Shown here: piece after piece, positions 42,301 to 46,934 of the stretch
Numbering within the stretch: the stretch's first letter is position 1
How the letters are laid out: each line of letters starts with the position of its first letter
From: Emydura subglobosa
Lineage: Eukaryota > Chordata > Testudines > Chelidae
Length of the DNA stretch: 64,000 bases
NCBI GenBank assembly: GCA_007922225.1
Contig: ML679963.1
Location: 148,804-212,803 of the forward strand
Direction: 5' to 3'
Position numbers and translations under genes: made by a program
Notes under the pieces: model-generated
Seen by the model: the letters and a program-made list of their open reading frames with translations, nothing else
Databases searched by the model: none
What the model was told of the DNA's origin: nothing

Positions 42301-44824
42301 TAAGGCACAGGAAAATGGTCTGAATTGCTGTTAATAGGTGAAACAGCACACAGTGCAGTGCTTAAAATGCTTTAAATGAGTGCTTAAAATGAGTCTGTTT
42401 CCCATCTCTCCACAACATAAAAATATAAAAAATTCAAGTTATTTTCTGTGCAACAATAATAGTCCTAAGGGAGTTAGTCTGGAAATACAGTCTCCCCTAT
42501 GAGAATCAGTCCCAGCTTAGGATTTACTTCTGAGTTGTACAGTTACAATTTTTCATCAGCTCATTGCAATGAAGGTGAGAACATAATCTTTCAACAGTCC
42601 AAGAAAAGAAATAAGGCTTTGCAGGGCACTTCTTCCCTTGCACAATGTATAACCGAACAGAAGCAGAACTGGGTAATAGTCCATTGTTTTAAGGACTTGT
42701 TTAGCACTGACAGCATGCTCAGTGTTAAACACTGCAAACAAACAAACAGCTCCTGTTCTAAAAAGTTTACATTCTAGTTAACGTACATATAGACAGGATG
42801 TATTGGTGGGCAACACTTAGCAGTGCTTGGGTTTTAGAGTTATTTATTAAACTTTAATTCTCCTTCAAAGAGTTGTGTGGAAAGGAGATGGAAAAAAAGT
42901 AAACACAAAATATTCCATTTATGGCATAATTAATACAATTTTAAGGATTCTGGATTTTCCCAAGCAACCATGTTTCTAGCACCACCTCATCATGCTTGTA
43001 ACACACTCCCATCTCGCTTGCACTGTTGAATTATCTGCCAATAATAGGAAAGAGCCCCGTCCCTTCAGAATAACCTTGTTTAGTCTTTGGAAGAAAGAGC
43101 CTTCAAGAGTTATCTCAAGATTGGGCACTGGCTCAGAGAGCACTTTGGTCAGTGAGGCTCATTCAGCTGTGTTCTCTCTCTCTTTTGGGCTGACAGAAAA
43201 ATTCAGTTATGTTCAAAAATAACTTTCAAGCTTCAAAAAACGTATTTTAAACAGGAAATTGGAAATAGGGAATGTTCACCAGGCCATGTAAATAAATACA
43301 TTCCTTGTTCCAACGGACTCATGGTATCTTAGCAACAAGAGAAATATCCGATTAATATTGGTCAAGCAGCAACAGAGGAGGTAGGAAAAAAAGCCATCAC
43401 ACACACACTTTTCCCTAGTTTACTCAAAGCCATCTCTCTCTCTCACACACACACACCCCCACCCCTCAGTTTAGTCATAAGCTAAATAAGCTTCTTAGCA
43501 GCAAGGGAAACAGCACCAGATCATCTGACACCAAATAACCTGGGAACAATGAGGTCTCTGGTCCTGCCTAGGCAGGGCAGCAGCTTGGATTCCTCTGAGT
43601 CTCAAATCATTTGGCCAGGAAGGAACTAACTCCCTTTCCAAGTAACACTCTCAAACGCAACTCACTCTCTTTGGAAAGAGAAACAGGAATAAAGACAGCC
43701 AGACACCACACCTTCTAAACAGCTCCTTTTGTTCCACTTAATCTGGTACTCTGGAAGACTGAAGTGAAAAAGGCCTGTATGGTTGCTTTCAGTATATCAG
43801 TATTAAACAAGCCAGGTGGGAATGGCACAAACTATATTGTTTACCCACAGGCCACTCACAGGTGAGGAGAGACTTCATAGAAACTGACACCTCGGTATCG
43901 CTCCATGTGTTGTTTGCTGTAGATTTCCAGTTCCTTGTATGGATTTACTGACACCAGAACGGAGCCAATGTAAGTCTGAAAAGAGCAAAAAGGAAAAGCA
44001 TTACATGAAGGCTATTATCTGCTTCTACAAGAGCCCTCAATTACTCTGGAATTCCAAATATTGTTTTAGGGATGGCATGCAACAAGGGCATTTGGAATGC
44101 TGTTAACATTAACAATTTTGGAGAGTGTGTGACTTGGGAGGCTGAAGAAACAACCTCACAGATAGTAAATGTGGGAATACAGCACTAGTGTTGGATGTGT
44201 CCCCTTTACCGAAAAGGCGTCACTTATATCCTTTAGTAACTGCTGCAGAGTTTCTCGAGATCCCAGCAATGCAGCTTCAGTACTGGTTTATTTTTGACCA
44301 TTCATTCCAATATTTGGGACCAGAGCCAAGCCTGGGTTTATCATCACCACAACAGAATAGCTTTATGTAGTTGGAAGAATACAGTATGTGCTAGCTTTTC
44401 AGTGGTGCCGGGCACTCAGAATTCCCCAGCTGAAATTAACTGAAACTGCAGATGCTCAGCAACCCTGATAATCAGGCCCTATATATGCCAACAAGTCAGT
44501 ACACAGAATGGGTCTGAGAAAAGGATCATGGGCTATAAAAGGGAGCTAGAGGATACCACCATAACTAGATCTCACACCTGGAGAATAAAATCACCATGTC
44601 TGGCTTTGAGAGCAAACATCCAAATTCTAGTCAAAGATCAGCGCTGTGGCTGCTGCTCTGCTACTTACATAGATCAGATTCTCCTTGAATCGTTTACGTA
44701 GGTTTTCAATAAAGGCTGCTTCACTAGTAAAGTTCTCAAGCAGGACGAAATCCTGAACCCCCACACGGTCACGGGCTGTCAAAGCACTCTCCATTGTTAA
44801 CCGGATACCGTCACTCCCTGCTGC
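234..44824 (-). CDS. MYO1C: Myosin-Ic gene (MYO1C), 23 internal coding exons, partial at both ends
   Basis: Single-headed class I myosin: an actin-activated ATPase that links membranes to actin through a calmodulin-binding neck and a lipid-binding TH1 tail. Seen: 23 exons with AG acceptors and GT donors whose phases agree at every junction, together 2451 nt or 817 codons with no stop. Order: motor N-terminus, P-loop GESGAGKT (residue 115 of the partial protein), switch [10 protein letters not shown] (167), switch II DIYGFE (396), relay helix, RCIKPN, SH1-like [11 protein letters not shown] motifs, start of TH1. Residue choices such as [15 protein letters not shown] and [13 protein letters not shown] match MYO1C as I know it rather than its paralogue MYO1H. 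Missing: exon(s) upstream of 44824 and the last tail exons beyond position 1. Introns range from about 0.16 to 9.9 kb, and the four longest are swollen by DIRS-like elements. Confidence 0.95.
394..1161 (-). other. MYO1C intron
   Basis: Intronic sequence between the IQ2 and TH1-start exons. It contains a 24-base poly-T tract at 1128-1151 and otherwise AT-rich, non-coding sequence in which I see no recognisable element. The first 233 bases of the window are the start of the next intron and show nothing either. Confidence 0.7.
1162..1246 (-). CDS. MYO1C: MYO1C exon: second IQ motif
   Basis: Residues 736-764. Reads [19 protein letters not shown], a calmodulin-binding IQ motif, and then the start of the next helix (AVETIK). 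It enters with two bases of a split Ala codon and leaves with CG of a split Arg codon before donor gtgtgt. The donor lies only about 10 nt from a 24-base poly-T run (1128-1151 on the + strand). Confidence 0.94.
1465..1533 (-). CDS. MYO1C: MYO1C exon: first IQ motif
   Basis: Residues 713-736. Reads [20 protein letters not shown], the first calmodulin-binding IQ motif after the converter. It is 69 nt long, enters with two bases of an Ala codon (acceptor ttcag) and leaves with one base of the next (donor gtatgt). Both split codons join in frame with their neighbours. Confidence 0.94.
1679..1755 (-). CDS. MYO1C: MYO1C exon: end of converter, start of lever arm
   Basis: Residues 687-713, [19 protein letters not shown]..., the very conserved end of the myosin I head before the IQ neck. 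Acceptor tccag, donor gtaagt. The exon enters by completing an Arg codon and leaves with one G of an Ala codon. Confidence 0.95.
1929..2042 (-). CDS. MYO1C: MYO1C exon: converter region
   Basis: Residues 649-687. Reads [14 protein letters not shown] and then [17 protein letters not shown], the converter region of the head. The donor is the less usual gtcagt (C at +3), but frame and homology continue cleanly into the next exon. The [12 protein letters not shown] part differs from the bird sequence as I remember it, and no stop or gap is present. Confidence 0.94.
2273..2390 (-). CDS. MYO1C: MYO1C exon: SH1-like helix and converter start
   Basis: Residues 610-649. Reads [20 protein letters not shown] and then [14 protein letters not shown], the conserved force-transmitting SH1 region of class I myosins. 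The exon starts with GT completing a Gly codon and ends with AG of a split Arg before donor gtagga. It is separated from the preceding exon by an 8.55-kb intron full of retrotransposons. Confidence 0.96.
2391..2989 (-). other. MYO1C intron, plain part
   Basis: Non-coding intronic sequence between the SH1 exon and the repeat block. The open frames here have no myosin or transposon similarity, and no feature is supported. Confidence 0.6.
2990..3394. repeat. AT-rich repeat with repeated GATTTAAATC words (possible hAT-like MITE)
   Basis: Starts near GGTGGATTGACTTAAAATC and carries repeated forms of gatttaaatc in both directions, a pattern I associate with reptile hAT-like non-autonomous elements. 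No clear terminal repeats or target duplication could be drawn, so the family is uncertain. Confidence 0.35.
3616..3945 (+). mobile_element. 5'-truncated CR1 nested inside the minus-strand CR1
   Basis: On the + strand this segment reads the last part of CR1 ORF2 ([20 protein letters not shown], then [16 protein letters not shown]) and a CR1 3' end with the terminal ATTCTATGATTCTATGAT octamer-type repeat at 3926-3945. The flanking minus-strand CR1 resumes exactly on both sides (GLEHKTY before, YEERLRELG after), so this is a separate 5'-truncated insertion in reverse orientation. A short ataa is shared at the two edges and may be the target duplication. Confidence 0.8.
3946..5500 (-). pseudogene. 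CR1 ORF2 remnant: reverse transcriptase, endonuclease missing
   Basis: Minus-strand reading in several frames gives the segment before the RT ([20 protein letters not shown]), the RT fingers ([28 protein letters not shown]), the palm ([31 protein letters not shown]) and the catalytic FADDTKLGG block near 4430. The normal CR1 ORF2 starts with an apurinic endonuclease, which is absent here. Frameshifts near 4960, 4820 and 4615 break the frame. Confidence 0.85.
5500..6305 (-). pseudogene. CR1 ORF1 remnant
   Basis: It starts with [20 protein letters not shown] and [18 protein letters not shown] (6305 downward), the Cys-rich finger and coiled-coil start of reptile CR1 ORF1. It goes on with an SGNH-like segment ([19 protein letters not shown], later VGTNDT in another frame). 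After [11 protein letters not shown] near 5500 the sequence jumps directly into ORF2, so the end of ORF1 and the endonuclease were deleted. Stops interrupt it throughout. Confidence 0.8.
6306..6795 (-). promoter_or_regulatory. CR1 5' UTR with a duplicated box
   Basis: Non-coding region ahead of CR1 ORF1. A box of about 31 bases, similar to ttctgttcgcctctcctctg followed by ttcgcag, occurs at about 6398-6428 and again at about 6760-6792. Such repeats are expected in the internal promoter region of a full-length LINE. The second box touches the DIRS-like sequence at about 6796. Confidence 0.5.
6814..8100 (-). pseudogene. Tyrosine recombinase remnant of DIRS-like element D
   Basis: The minus strand gives fragments of the DIRS recombinase: an N-terminal SAM-like part (about 7720-8050), [15 protein letters not shown] near 7150, a segment before the catalytic core, and [20 protein letters not shown] then [11 protein letters not shown] near 6820-6900. 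Stops and a MITE at 7324-7709 break it, and the C-terminal catalytic part with the nucleophile Tyr is absent. Confidence 0.7.
7324..7709. mobile_element. hAT-type MITE with perfect 8-bp target duplication
   Basis: A 386-bp element with 15-bp terminal inverted repeats CAGCGGTTCTCAACC and its complement. It is flanked on both sides by the 8-bp direct repeat CTCTATTG (7316-7323 and 7710-7717). Terminal CAG...CTG and an 8-bp duplication are diagnostic of hAT transposons. The interior is GC-rich and encodes no transposase; it carries a perfect 18-bp inverted repeat (7628-7645 and 7649-7666). The open frames within it are by-products of GC content. Confidence 0.93.
8100..9430 (-). pseudogene. Reverse transcriptase/RNase H remnant of DIRS-like element D
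   Basis: Seen: [19 protein letters not shown], then [19 protein letters not shown] and [10 protein letters not shown] (RT fingers and palm, 9140-9430). The thumb ([15 protein letters not shown], 8760-8981) and RNase H ([34 protein letters not shown]) follow. LDxKDAYFHV and HYQF are typical of DIRS RT. Multiple frames and stops show it is dead. Confidence 0.8.
9430..10050 (-). pseudogene. Gag remnant of DIRS-like element D, fused to RT by deletion
   Basis: The gag C-terminal segment ([40 protein letters not shown]) resembles the matching part of element A ([23 protein letters not shown]). Here LPFDNEKV runs within a few residues into RT motifs, so the gag-pol spacer and RT N-terminus seen in element A were lost. 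The upstream gag part (to about 10050) is only faintly recognisable. Confidence 0.6.
10491..10941 (-). other. MYO1C intron between DIRS D and the RCIKPN exon
   Basis: Non-coding intronic sequence. I see no transposon, RNA or exon signal apart from the exon acceptor region at its low-coordinate side. Confidence 0.6.
10942..11047 (-). CDS. MYO1C: MYO1C exon: RCIKPN region of the motor
   Basis: Residues 575-610. Reads [20 protein letters not shown] and then [15 protein letters not shown], an invariant part of the lower 50-kDa actin-binding subdomain. Acceptor ctag; one G of the following Gly codon stands before donor gtaagg. Its 3' intron carries CR1 and DIRS-like element D. Confidence 0.96.
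11267..11347 (-). CDS. MYO1C: MYO1C exon: loop 2 region
   Basis: Residues 548-574, 27 whole codons: [20 protein letters not shown] then DKKRPET. This is the variable surface loop (loop 2 area) of the head. It diverges more from bird MYO1C, as expected for a loop. Acceptor ctag, donor gtaaga, frame preserved. Confidence 0.93.
11660..11706 (-). CDS. MYO1C: MYO1C microexon-sized exon [16 protein letters not shown]
   Basis: A 47-nt exon, residues 532-547, completing a Gly codon and then encoding [15 protein letters not shown], a segment nearly invariant in class I myosins. Acceptor tttag, donor gtgagt. The short length makes it easy to miss, but both split codons and the homology support it. Confidence 0.95.
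11951..12045 (-). CDS. MYO1C: MYO1C exon: [10 protein letters not shown]...HYAGEVTY
   Basis: Residues 500-532. Encodes [20 protein letters not shown] then [11 protein letters not shown]; the HYAGEV motif is a hallmark of myosin heads. Acceptor cccag, donor gtaaat. Its 5' intron (12046-18777) contains the almost complete DIRS-like element A. Confidence 0.96.
12322..12622. repeat. DIRS A low-end fold-back (terminal repeat plus internal complementary region)
   Basis: 12322-12380 and 12563-12622 are inverted copies of each other (about 58 bases, few mismatches), starting CAAGGTTACTCACCAGTAAC and ending GTTACTGGTAAGTAACCTTG. Between them lies the terminal repeat body shared with the other end of the element. 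The same arrangement is at 34090-34383 in element B and, decayed, at 31054-31420 in element C. In DIRS-type elements the internal complementary region helps form the circular DNA intermediate. Confidence 0.8.
12701..13585 (-). pseudogene. Tyrosine recombinase of DIRS-like element A (broken)
   Basis: The recombinase that would insert the circular DNA copy. Seen across frames: a SAM-like N-terminal part, [24 protein letters not shown], [40 protein letters not shown] (Arg of the catalytic R-x-x-E/R area), [20 protein letters not shown] and a C-terminal helix run to 12701. Frame changes near 13316 and 12990 break it. Element B carries the same protein in better continuity. Confidence 0.82.
13713..15414 (-). 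pseudogene. Reverse transcriptase-RNase H of DIRS-like element A (broken)
   Basis: RT fingers and palm: [56 protein letters not shown] (15414-14893). The catalytic YLDD is at about 14865. A single extra T directly after YLDD shifts the frame into the thumb segment ([20 protein letters not shown], 14864-14457). RNase H follows: [34 protein letters not shown] and DLFASAWNT (14372-13713). Order and motifs are those of DIRS pol. It is dead by frameshift. Confidence 0.87.
15568..18045 (-). pseudogene. Gag of DIRS-like element A (broken)
   Basis: It starts around 18045 with a Cys/His-rich finger ([20 protein letters not shown] then CLREAY). It goes on through a long low-complexity Ser/Pro/Arg region (17910-16330), a helical part ([34 protein letters not shown]) and a Gln/Arg-rich C-terminus ([14 protein letters not shown]) ending at 15568. 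At least five frame breaks are visible. The matching gag end is seen in elements D and E. Confidence 0.75.
18170..18372. repeat. DIRS A high-end inverted terminal repeat
   Basis: The reverse complement of this segment matches 12345-12545: both run through GCTCATGTCCATTCCACT, CGGAACTTTTTTC, CCCTGTAGGGTTGG-like and GCTGCCGGCCCTAC words. It marks the 5' end of the coding strand. Confidence 0.85.
18545..18690 (+). repeat. Old LINE 3' UTR fragment (GCTCTTTGGGACAG...AATACAAATAAT tail)
   Basis: It shares words aagctctttggg, agcacaa(c/t)ggg and ctgtaatacaaataat with 27560-27750 and 50740-50850. The copy at 27040-27750 joins this tail to a non-LTR ORF end, so it is the 3' end of an ancient CR1/L2-like LINE. 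Confidence 0.6.
18778..18869 (-). CDS. MYO1C: MYO1C exon: DEECLRPG segment
   Basis: Residues 470-500. Encodes [20 protein letters not shown] then [10 protein letters not shown], and ends with AC of a split Thr codon before donor gtgagt. It lies isolated between two DIRS-laden introns: element A on the low side and element E on the high side. Confidence 0.95.
18870..19399 (-). other. MYO1C intron, plain part
   Basis: Non-coding intronic sequence between the DEECLRPG exon and DIRS-like element E; the exact edge of E is uncertain. I see no other element here. Confidence 0.5.
19430..21653 (-). pseudogene. Gag remnant of DIRS-like element E
   Basis: Fragments such as [20 protein letters not shown] and [16 protein letters not shown] (20230-19895) and [20 protein letters not shown] (19664 downward) correspond to the helical and C-terminal parts of DIRS gag in elements A and D. 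It is broken by stops and by the insert at 20813-21330. Confidence 0.6.
20813..21330. mobile_element. GC-rich insert in DIRS E, candidate non-autonomous DNA element
   Basis: The insert interrupts gag of element E. Both flanks carry TATAA (20808-20812 and 21331-21335). Near both ends GGTGGTGCCCA occurs in inverted orientation (left TTTTGGTGGTGCCCA, right TGGGCACCACAGGCCCA). It contains gtgagagtgaga-type and gtgtgtg repeats and a GC-rich core without coding potential. Ends and duplication are plausible, not proven. Confidence 0.5.
22402..23284 (-). other. MYO1C intron, plain part
   Basis: Non-coding intronic sequence between element E and the WEPVQYFNN exon. Nothing recognisable was found. Confidence 0.6.
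23285..23365 (-). CDS. MYO1C: MYO1C exon: [18 protein letters not shown]
   Basis: Residues 443-469, 27 whole codons, [20 protein letters not shown] then KGIISIL. This follows the relay helix in all class I myosins. Acceptor ggcag, donor gtgagt. It has no methionine and is shorter than 60 codons, so it is seen only by frame-by-frame reading. Confidence 0.96.
23366..25035 (-). other. MYO1C intron
   Basis: 1.67-kb intron, AT-rich. The longest frame (24550-24897) has no family resemblance and I take it as chance. No transposon is recognised. Confidence 0.6.
25036..25141 (-). CDS. MYO1C: MYO1C exon: relay helix
   Basis: Residues 407-442. Completes a Ser codon and reads [20 protein letters not shown] then [15 protein letters not shown]. 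This is the relay helix that couples switch II to the converter. Acceptor tgcag, donor gtaaga. Confidence 0.96.
25390..25600. repeat. Possible MITE with TCTACACTAC...GTGTAGACAGG ends
   Basis: It starts ggcttctctacactacaaat and ends ttgtgtagacaggctcc, an imperfect inverted pair like that of the clearer element at 28249-28464. No clear target duplication was found. Confidence 0.35.
25900..25982 (-). CDS. MYO1C: MYO1C exon: switch II
   Basis: Residues 380-407. Encodes a variable start ([10 protein letters not shown]) and then [23 protein letters not shown] (residues 396-401) is switch II, which senses the gamma-phosphate. It ends with AG of a split Ser before donor gtttgt. The first eight residues differ from the bird sequence as I know it (EGEFPSWR), as expected for a surface loop. 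Confidence 0.95.
26267..26386 (-). CDS. MYO1C: MYO1C exon: [21 protein letters not shown]
   Basis: Residues 340-379, 40 whole codons, including [20 protein letters not shown] and [14 protein letters not shown]. This is a helical upper 50-kDa segment present in all myosin heads. Acceptor atatag, donor gtaaac. Confidence 0.96.
26693..26764 (-). CDS. MYO1C: MYO1C exon: [16 protein letters not shown]
   Basis: A 72-nt exon, residues 316-339, [16 protein letters not shown] then TIIAKGEE, all in whole codons. Acceptor tgcag, donor gtgaga. The homology to myosin I is good over its full length. Confidence 0.95.
27040..27750 (+). mobile_element. 3' part of an ancient LINE (CR1/L2-like), + strand
   Basis: The + strand reads the decayed end of a non-LTR ORF ([20 protein letters not shown], then [14 protein letters not shown]). 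It is followed by a 3' UTR with taagcgctttggggaa and agcacagatacagtaatcctaa, the tail family also seen at 18545 and 50740. It is 5'-truncated and full of substitutions. The clade is named from general resemblance only. Confidence 0.6.
28249..28464. mobile_element. Harbinger-type MITE, 216 bp, TTA target duplication
   Basis: Near-palindromic element. The left end GGCCAGGTCTACACTACAAA and the reverse complement of the right end GGACTAGTCTACACTACAGA match over most positions. TTA stands directly outside both ends (28246-28248 and 28465-28467), the duplication expected for PIF/Harbinger elements. The interior repeats ccagcaaaa/tataccagcaaa words and has no coding capacity. Confidence 0.72.
28465..29072 (-). 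other. MYO1C intron, AT-rich
   Basis: Very AT-rich non-coding intron between the MITE and the HLGNV exon. No feature recognised. Confidence 0.6.
29073..29186 (-). CDS. MYO1C: MYO1C exon: [17 protein letters not shown]
   Basis: Residues 278-315, 38 whole codons, [20 protein letters not shown] then [18 protein letters not shown]. The HLGNV/I motif is conserved across myosins. Acceptor actag, donor gtgagt. Confidence 0.96.
29432..29530 (-). CDS. MYO1C: MYO1C exon: [16 protein letters not shown]
   Basis: Residues 245-277, 33 whole codons, [20 protein letters not shown] then [13 protein letters not shown]. Acceptor tttag, donor gtaaga. Confidence 0.95.
29903..30082 (-). CDS. MYO1C: MYO1C exon: [19 protein letters not shown]
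   Basis: Residues 185-244, 60 whole codons. Reads [20 protein letters not shown], then [20 protein letters not shown] and on to [15 protein letters not shown] and ERNFHIFYQ are signature motifs of the myosin head next to switch I. Acceptor tttag, donor gtgtga. Its 5' intron is 9.93 kb long and holds DIRS-like elements C and B. Confidence 0.97.
30083..31053 (-). other. MYO1C intron, plain part
   Basis: Non-coding sequence between the GAPVGGHIL exon and DIRS-like element C, ending in a short (CA)n stretch at 31040-31050. No exon or element recognised. Confidence 0.6.
31534..32559 (-). pseudogene. Tyrosine recombinase of DIRS-like element C (broken)
   Basis: Long stretch in one frame (32559-32035): [80 protein letters not shown]. 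The C-terminal part follows in another frame with [20 protein letters not shown] and [15 protein letters not shown]. The frame is shifted near 32040. It is the most continuous recombinase core in the window. Confidence 0.83.
32590..33645. other. Unidentified insertion in DIRS C, hosting a hAT-like MITE
   Basis: Compared with elements A and B, element C has about 1 kb of extra sequence between the recombinase N-terminus and the end of RNase H. DIRS similarity stops near 32590 and resumes near 33645 (ttctgctttccagcagggct). The part outside the MITE is AT-richer, non-coding and not recognised. It could be a solo LTR or another DNA element; no ends could be fixed. Confidence 0.45.
32683..33214. 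mobile_element. hAT-like MITE with 7/8 target duplication
   Basis: A 532-bp GC-rich segment starting CAGTGGCGTACT and ending AGTATGACACTG-like (reverse complement CAGTGTCATACC, 9 of 12 matching). It is flanked by GACAACAT (32675-32682) and GACAGCAT (33215-33222). CAG ends and an 8-bp duplication point to hAT. Internal repeats around ggggcactgctgctga occur three times. It has no transposase, and the frames inside are compositional. Confidence 0.62.
34445..35408 (-). pseudogene. Tyrosine recombinase of DIRS-like element B
   Basis: Two large frames: 35386-35105 ([20 protein letters not shown], then [14 protein letters not shown] and [20 protein letters not shown]) and 35169-34597 ([80 protein letters not shown]). 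One frame change separates them near 35165-35105. The conserved R of ARRVS and the downstream helices fit the DIRS recombinase fold. Confidence 0.83.
35693..36535 (-). pseudogene. RNase H and RT thumb end of DIRS-like element B
   Basis: Seen: [60 protein letters not shown], and [11 protein letters not shown]. This is the RNase H domain. Upstream, [20 protein letters not shown] is the RT thumb end. Just beyond it the sequence jumps into gag, so the catalytic RT part is gone. Confidence 0.8.
36536..37690 (-). pseudogene. Gag N-terminal remnant of DIRS-like element B
   Basis: It starts near 37690 with a Cys/His finger similar to that of element A ([10 protein letters not shown]...[10 protein letters not shown] on the minus strand) and continues through the Arg/Ser/Pro-rich region. 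Imperfect repeats (about 54 bases, gaccgggttctgcgccgcct-like) are at 36690-36850, and the same repeats are seen in element A at 17080-17240. It ends at the deletion junction. Confidence 0.7.
38029..38735 (-). pseudogene. RNase H/thumb part of DIRS-like element C beyond the B insertion
   Basis: The minus strand gives [20 protein letters not shown] and [20 protein letters not shown] (RNase H), [20 protein letters not shown] (RNase H start) and thumb traces to 38735. It joins in register with 34056-33838 across element B, showing that C was intact here before B inserted. Confidence 0.75.
39155..39215 (+). repeat. Penelope-like element terminal fragment
   Basis: The words cttgtctctctaacatcctg ggacc...cacagctataacaacactgcaaac match the terminal region of reptile Penelope-like elements as I know it. 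A related fragment is at 55207-55420. Only the end is present. Confidence 0.5.
39216..40015 (-). other. MYO1C intron, plain part
   Basis: Non-coding intron between the nested DIRS block and the switch I exon. I see no recognised feature. Confidence 0.6.
40016..40096 (-). CDS. MYO1C: MYO1C exon: switch I
   Basis: Residues 158-184, 27 whole codons [20 protein letters not shown] then [16 protein letters not shown] (167-175) is switch I, the nucleotide-sensing loop. Acceptor ttcag, donor gtaaaa. Confidence 0.97.
40715..40913 (-). CDS. MYO1C: MYO1C exon: P-loop
   Basis: Residues 91-157. After completing a Leu codon it encodes [20 protein letters not shown] and the ATP-binding P-loop [20 protein letters not shown] (Walker A at 115-122), then [13 protein letters not shown]. 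Acceptor cttag, donor gtaatt. This is the longest exon in the window (199 nt). Confidence 0.97.
40914..43859 (-). other. MYO1C intron, 2.95 kb
   Basis: AT-rich, non-coding intron between the P-loop exon and the LVSVNPY exon. It has short (CA)n/(CT)n runs at 43395-43455. I recognised no transposon, and the small open frames have no family resemblance. Confidence 0.6.
43860..43975 (-). CDS. MYO1C: MYO1C exon: [16 protein letters not shown]
   Basis: Residues 53-91. Encodes [29 protein letters not shown] and VSFYEVSPH, then two bases of a split Leu codon before donor gtgagt. The IGxxLVSVNPY motif is conserved in the N-terminal motor core. Acceptor ttcag. Confidence 0.96.
44669..44824 (-). CDS. 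MYO1C: MYO1C exon: first resolved exon, contains the internal start Met of the short isoform
   Basis: Residues 1-52 of the partial protein: [20 protein letters not shown], then [20 protein letters not shown] and [12 protein letters not shown]. In mammals the shortest MYO1C isoform starts at the Met of TMESAL and longer isoforms add alternative N-termini from upstream exons. The same Met is present here (residue 11). Donor gtaagt is clear. The acceptor is ambiguous by one tandem CAG (44824 or 44820); I chose 44824 because the exon is then in whole codons. No convincing upstream first exon was found to position 64000. Confidence 0.93.
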
Positions 44825-46621
44825 CTGCAACCAAAACCAAAAGCAGTGAAATTGAGAGGTTGAGACTTTCATGACACTCAGACCACATAGCCCATAAAGC
44901 ACAGACACAGGGTCAACAAACAAACAGGAGAAAATAAATCAACTCCATTAACAAAGCAACCCCCCAGTCATTTCACACTAGCAATGGCCAGTCTGCCAGA
45001 AGACAAGGCAGTCTTAGGGGAAAAAGCTATTGCTAAAACTCCAATCAGTAATAATGCAGGATCGAATAAATGTCACAAGAAGAATTATTAATATTTTGTT
45101 GAATACTTTGTGTTGAATATTAATCTTGAAAATATTGTTGGTTGATATGGCACTTCCACAACTCCCTTCATTGTTTTACTTGCAGTCCCAGCAACAGCCT
45201 GGTCCTTCTCCAGCCTGGCATTCGAACTGGGCAGAGCCAGCCCTGCTTTTCTGTAGCAGTGAAAAGCCAGGTGTCGATGCTGTCAGTTAGCTCCTTCAGC
45301 GGCCTACAAGGCTTTGTTCCCTCGGCTTCCAGGCCCCAATTGATGGGAGTGGAGCTGAAGTTGCTCTCTTCATCCTTCTCTGAGGGAGCTGGATTTGTCC
45401 CTGGGAGCTGTACCCTCTCTGGTTGCACGGGGTGCTGGTGGTGATTGTACTCTGCTCATTTTTCACAGAATTTTCCAAACCTGGCACTGTTACATCAACA
45501 TTTTCCAACCATCTTTTCTTCCCCAAAGCTCTTCTCCTTGTTGCTGGTGAGAGTGGGGCCACTGCTCTAGCCTCTCCTTCAAAAATAGTTAGGGAGAAGC
45601 AATTTTAGTGCAAAGTTGGGGCTGGCCAAGCCTGCTGTGTCTAAATCACAGCTGGTCCTTCCTGCTAGGGAGCTTCTCTAGTCAGCAGCCATAGCACACA
45701 GCAGCTTTTTGGGGGGGGGGGGGGTGTGCACCACGCCTGTACACAGGGGGACACCAAGAGCTGCTTAAGAAACTGAACTCTGCTCAAAGAGCTGGAGTAC
45801 AGGGAGCAGTGGGGCTTTTCTCAGTCCTTCCTCTAAACACTACACAAACTGTTACCCAACTCCCCGCCCGGCACTCACAGTGGCTATGCACAAATGCTAT
45901 TGCCCAGTCTGGGCCATCTGATCGTAGGGCTCGTTCTTGCAGCCTGCTGCCAGCTATCCTGCCCCACTGAGCTCAAGTTCAGCCCCCCAGAGGTGAATAA
46001 AGTCTACAGGCTCCCTGCATCTGTAGTGCTGCAACAGTAAAAAAACACAGCTGTAGTGTGAGCAAAACTCTGAGAAGCTGCTCAGAAGCTCCCCTGTTGG
46101 CTGGCTGCTGCATTGCAAGGGAAGGGAGGAAAGACTAGTTCTGGCTGCTCCATTTTCTGCTTACTTAAATAAGAGCAAGATAGGACTGACTCTGCCTGAG
46201 CCTGGGGTGGGGCGGGGGACATAGCCAGGAGCGCCCAGAAGAGGCAGGAAAAAAAAAAAGAAAAAAAAAGAAAAAAAAAGAAAAGGCAAGAACCAGATCA
46301 GTTACAACCTCTTGAGTCTCTGCTCCAACACAGCCTGGAATCTGTTCTAACTTGTGCCAGCTGGCTACAGTCCCCAAGAGACCCTACGTGAGTTAGAGTC
46401 CGCCAGAGCCAGTCACATCCCTCCCTGCACCCGAGGCTGTGGGCAGACAGGCACAGGAGCCAAATACACTGACACTGTGCCTGCTGGGAATTTCTCCACC
46501 CTAGGGGATTCCCCAGCAGGGACTTCCAGGTGGATTCTGTTTCCTCTGCATCATCTGTGTGGCACAGAGCAAACAATCTGCCCCAAAAGTACTGAGTGTG
46601 ATTCCTTGATCATTATTAAAT
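44825..46621. other. Sequence upstream of the first resolved MYO1C exon
   Basis: No exon passed the test of splice sites plus homology. It holds a 14-G run at 45711-45724 and an (A9G)n tract at 46249-46284. The overlapping frames at 45142-45562 lie on both strands and look compositional. It is probably the first intron or the upstream region. Confidence 0.5.
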
Positions 46622-46725
46622 ATAAAAATGTAGGGCTGGAAGGGACCGCAAGGGCTCATCTAGCCCAGCCCTCAAATACAGCAACAACTACATCTGCAGA
46701 GCCCTCTAGTGCACATGCAGCATAT
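46622..46725 (-). repeat. CR1-like LINE 3' end fragment
   Basis: gtagggctggaagggaccgc and catctagcccagccct are the reverse complement of the CR1-type 3' end (compare ctagatgacc...ggtcccttccaactc at 3888-3920). It is short and old. Confidence 0.6.
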
Positions 46726-46885
46726 GCCAAAAGAAGTTTTTCAACTACTTCCTCAAATGATATCTGCTGTACCAACAGAAGAACTCTGTAGGCCCAGATG
46801 CAGCCACACTGGGGTTTAGATATTTGTCAGGTAATGGGCGTGCGGGTTTTTCACAATCCTGACTGACATAACTATGGCAACAAAA

Positions 46886-46888
<3 letters not shown>

Positions 46889-46918
<30 letters not shown>
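46889..46918 (+). repeat. (GT)15 microsatellite
   Basis: Uninterrupted dinucleotide repeat on the + strand. It makes an artificial Thr/His-repeat open frame on the minus strand. Confidence 0.97.
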
Positions 46919-46921
<3 letters not shown>

Positions 46922-46934
46922 CGTATGTGAATGA

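Noticed and set aside
45142..45608. Overlapping frames on both strands (about 100 and 88 aa)
   Set aside because: No domain, no splice context, and open on both strands at once.
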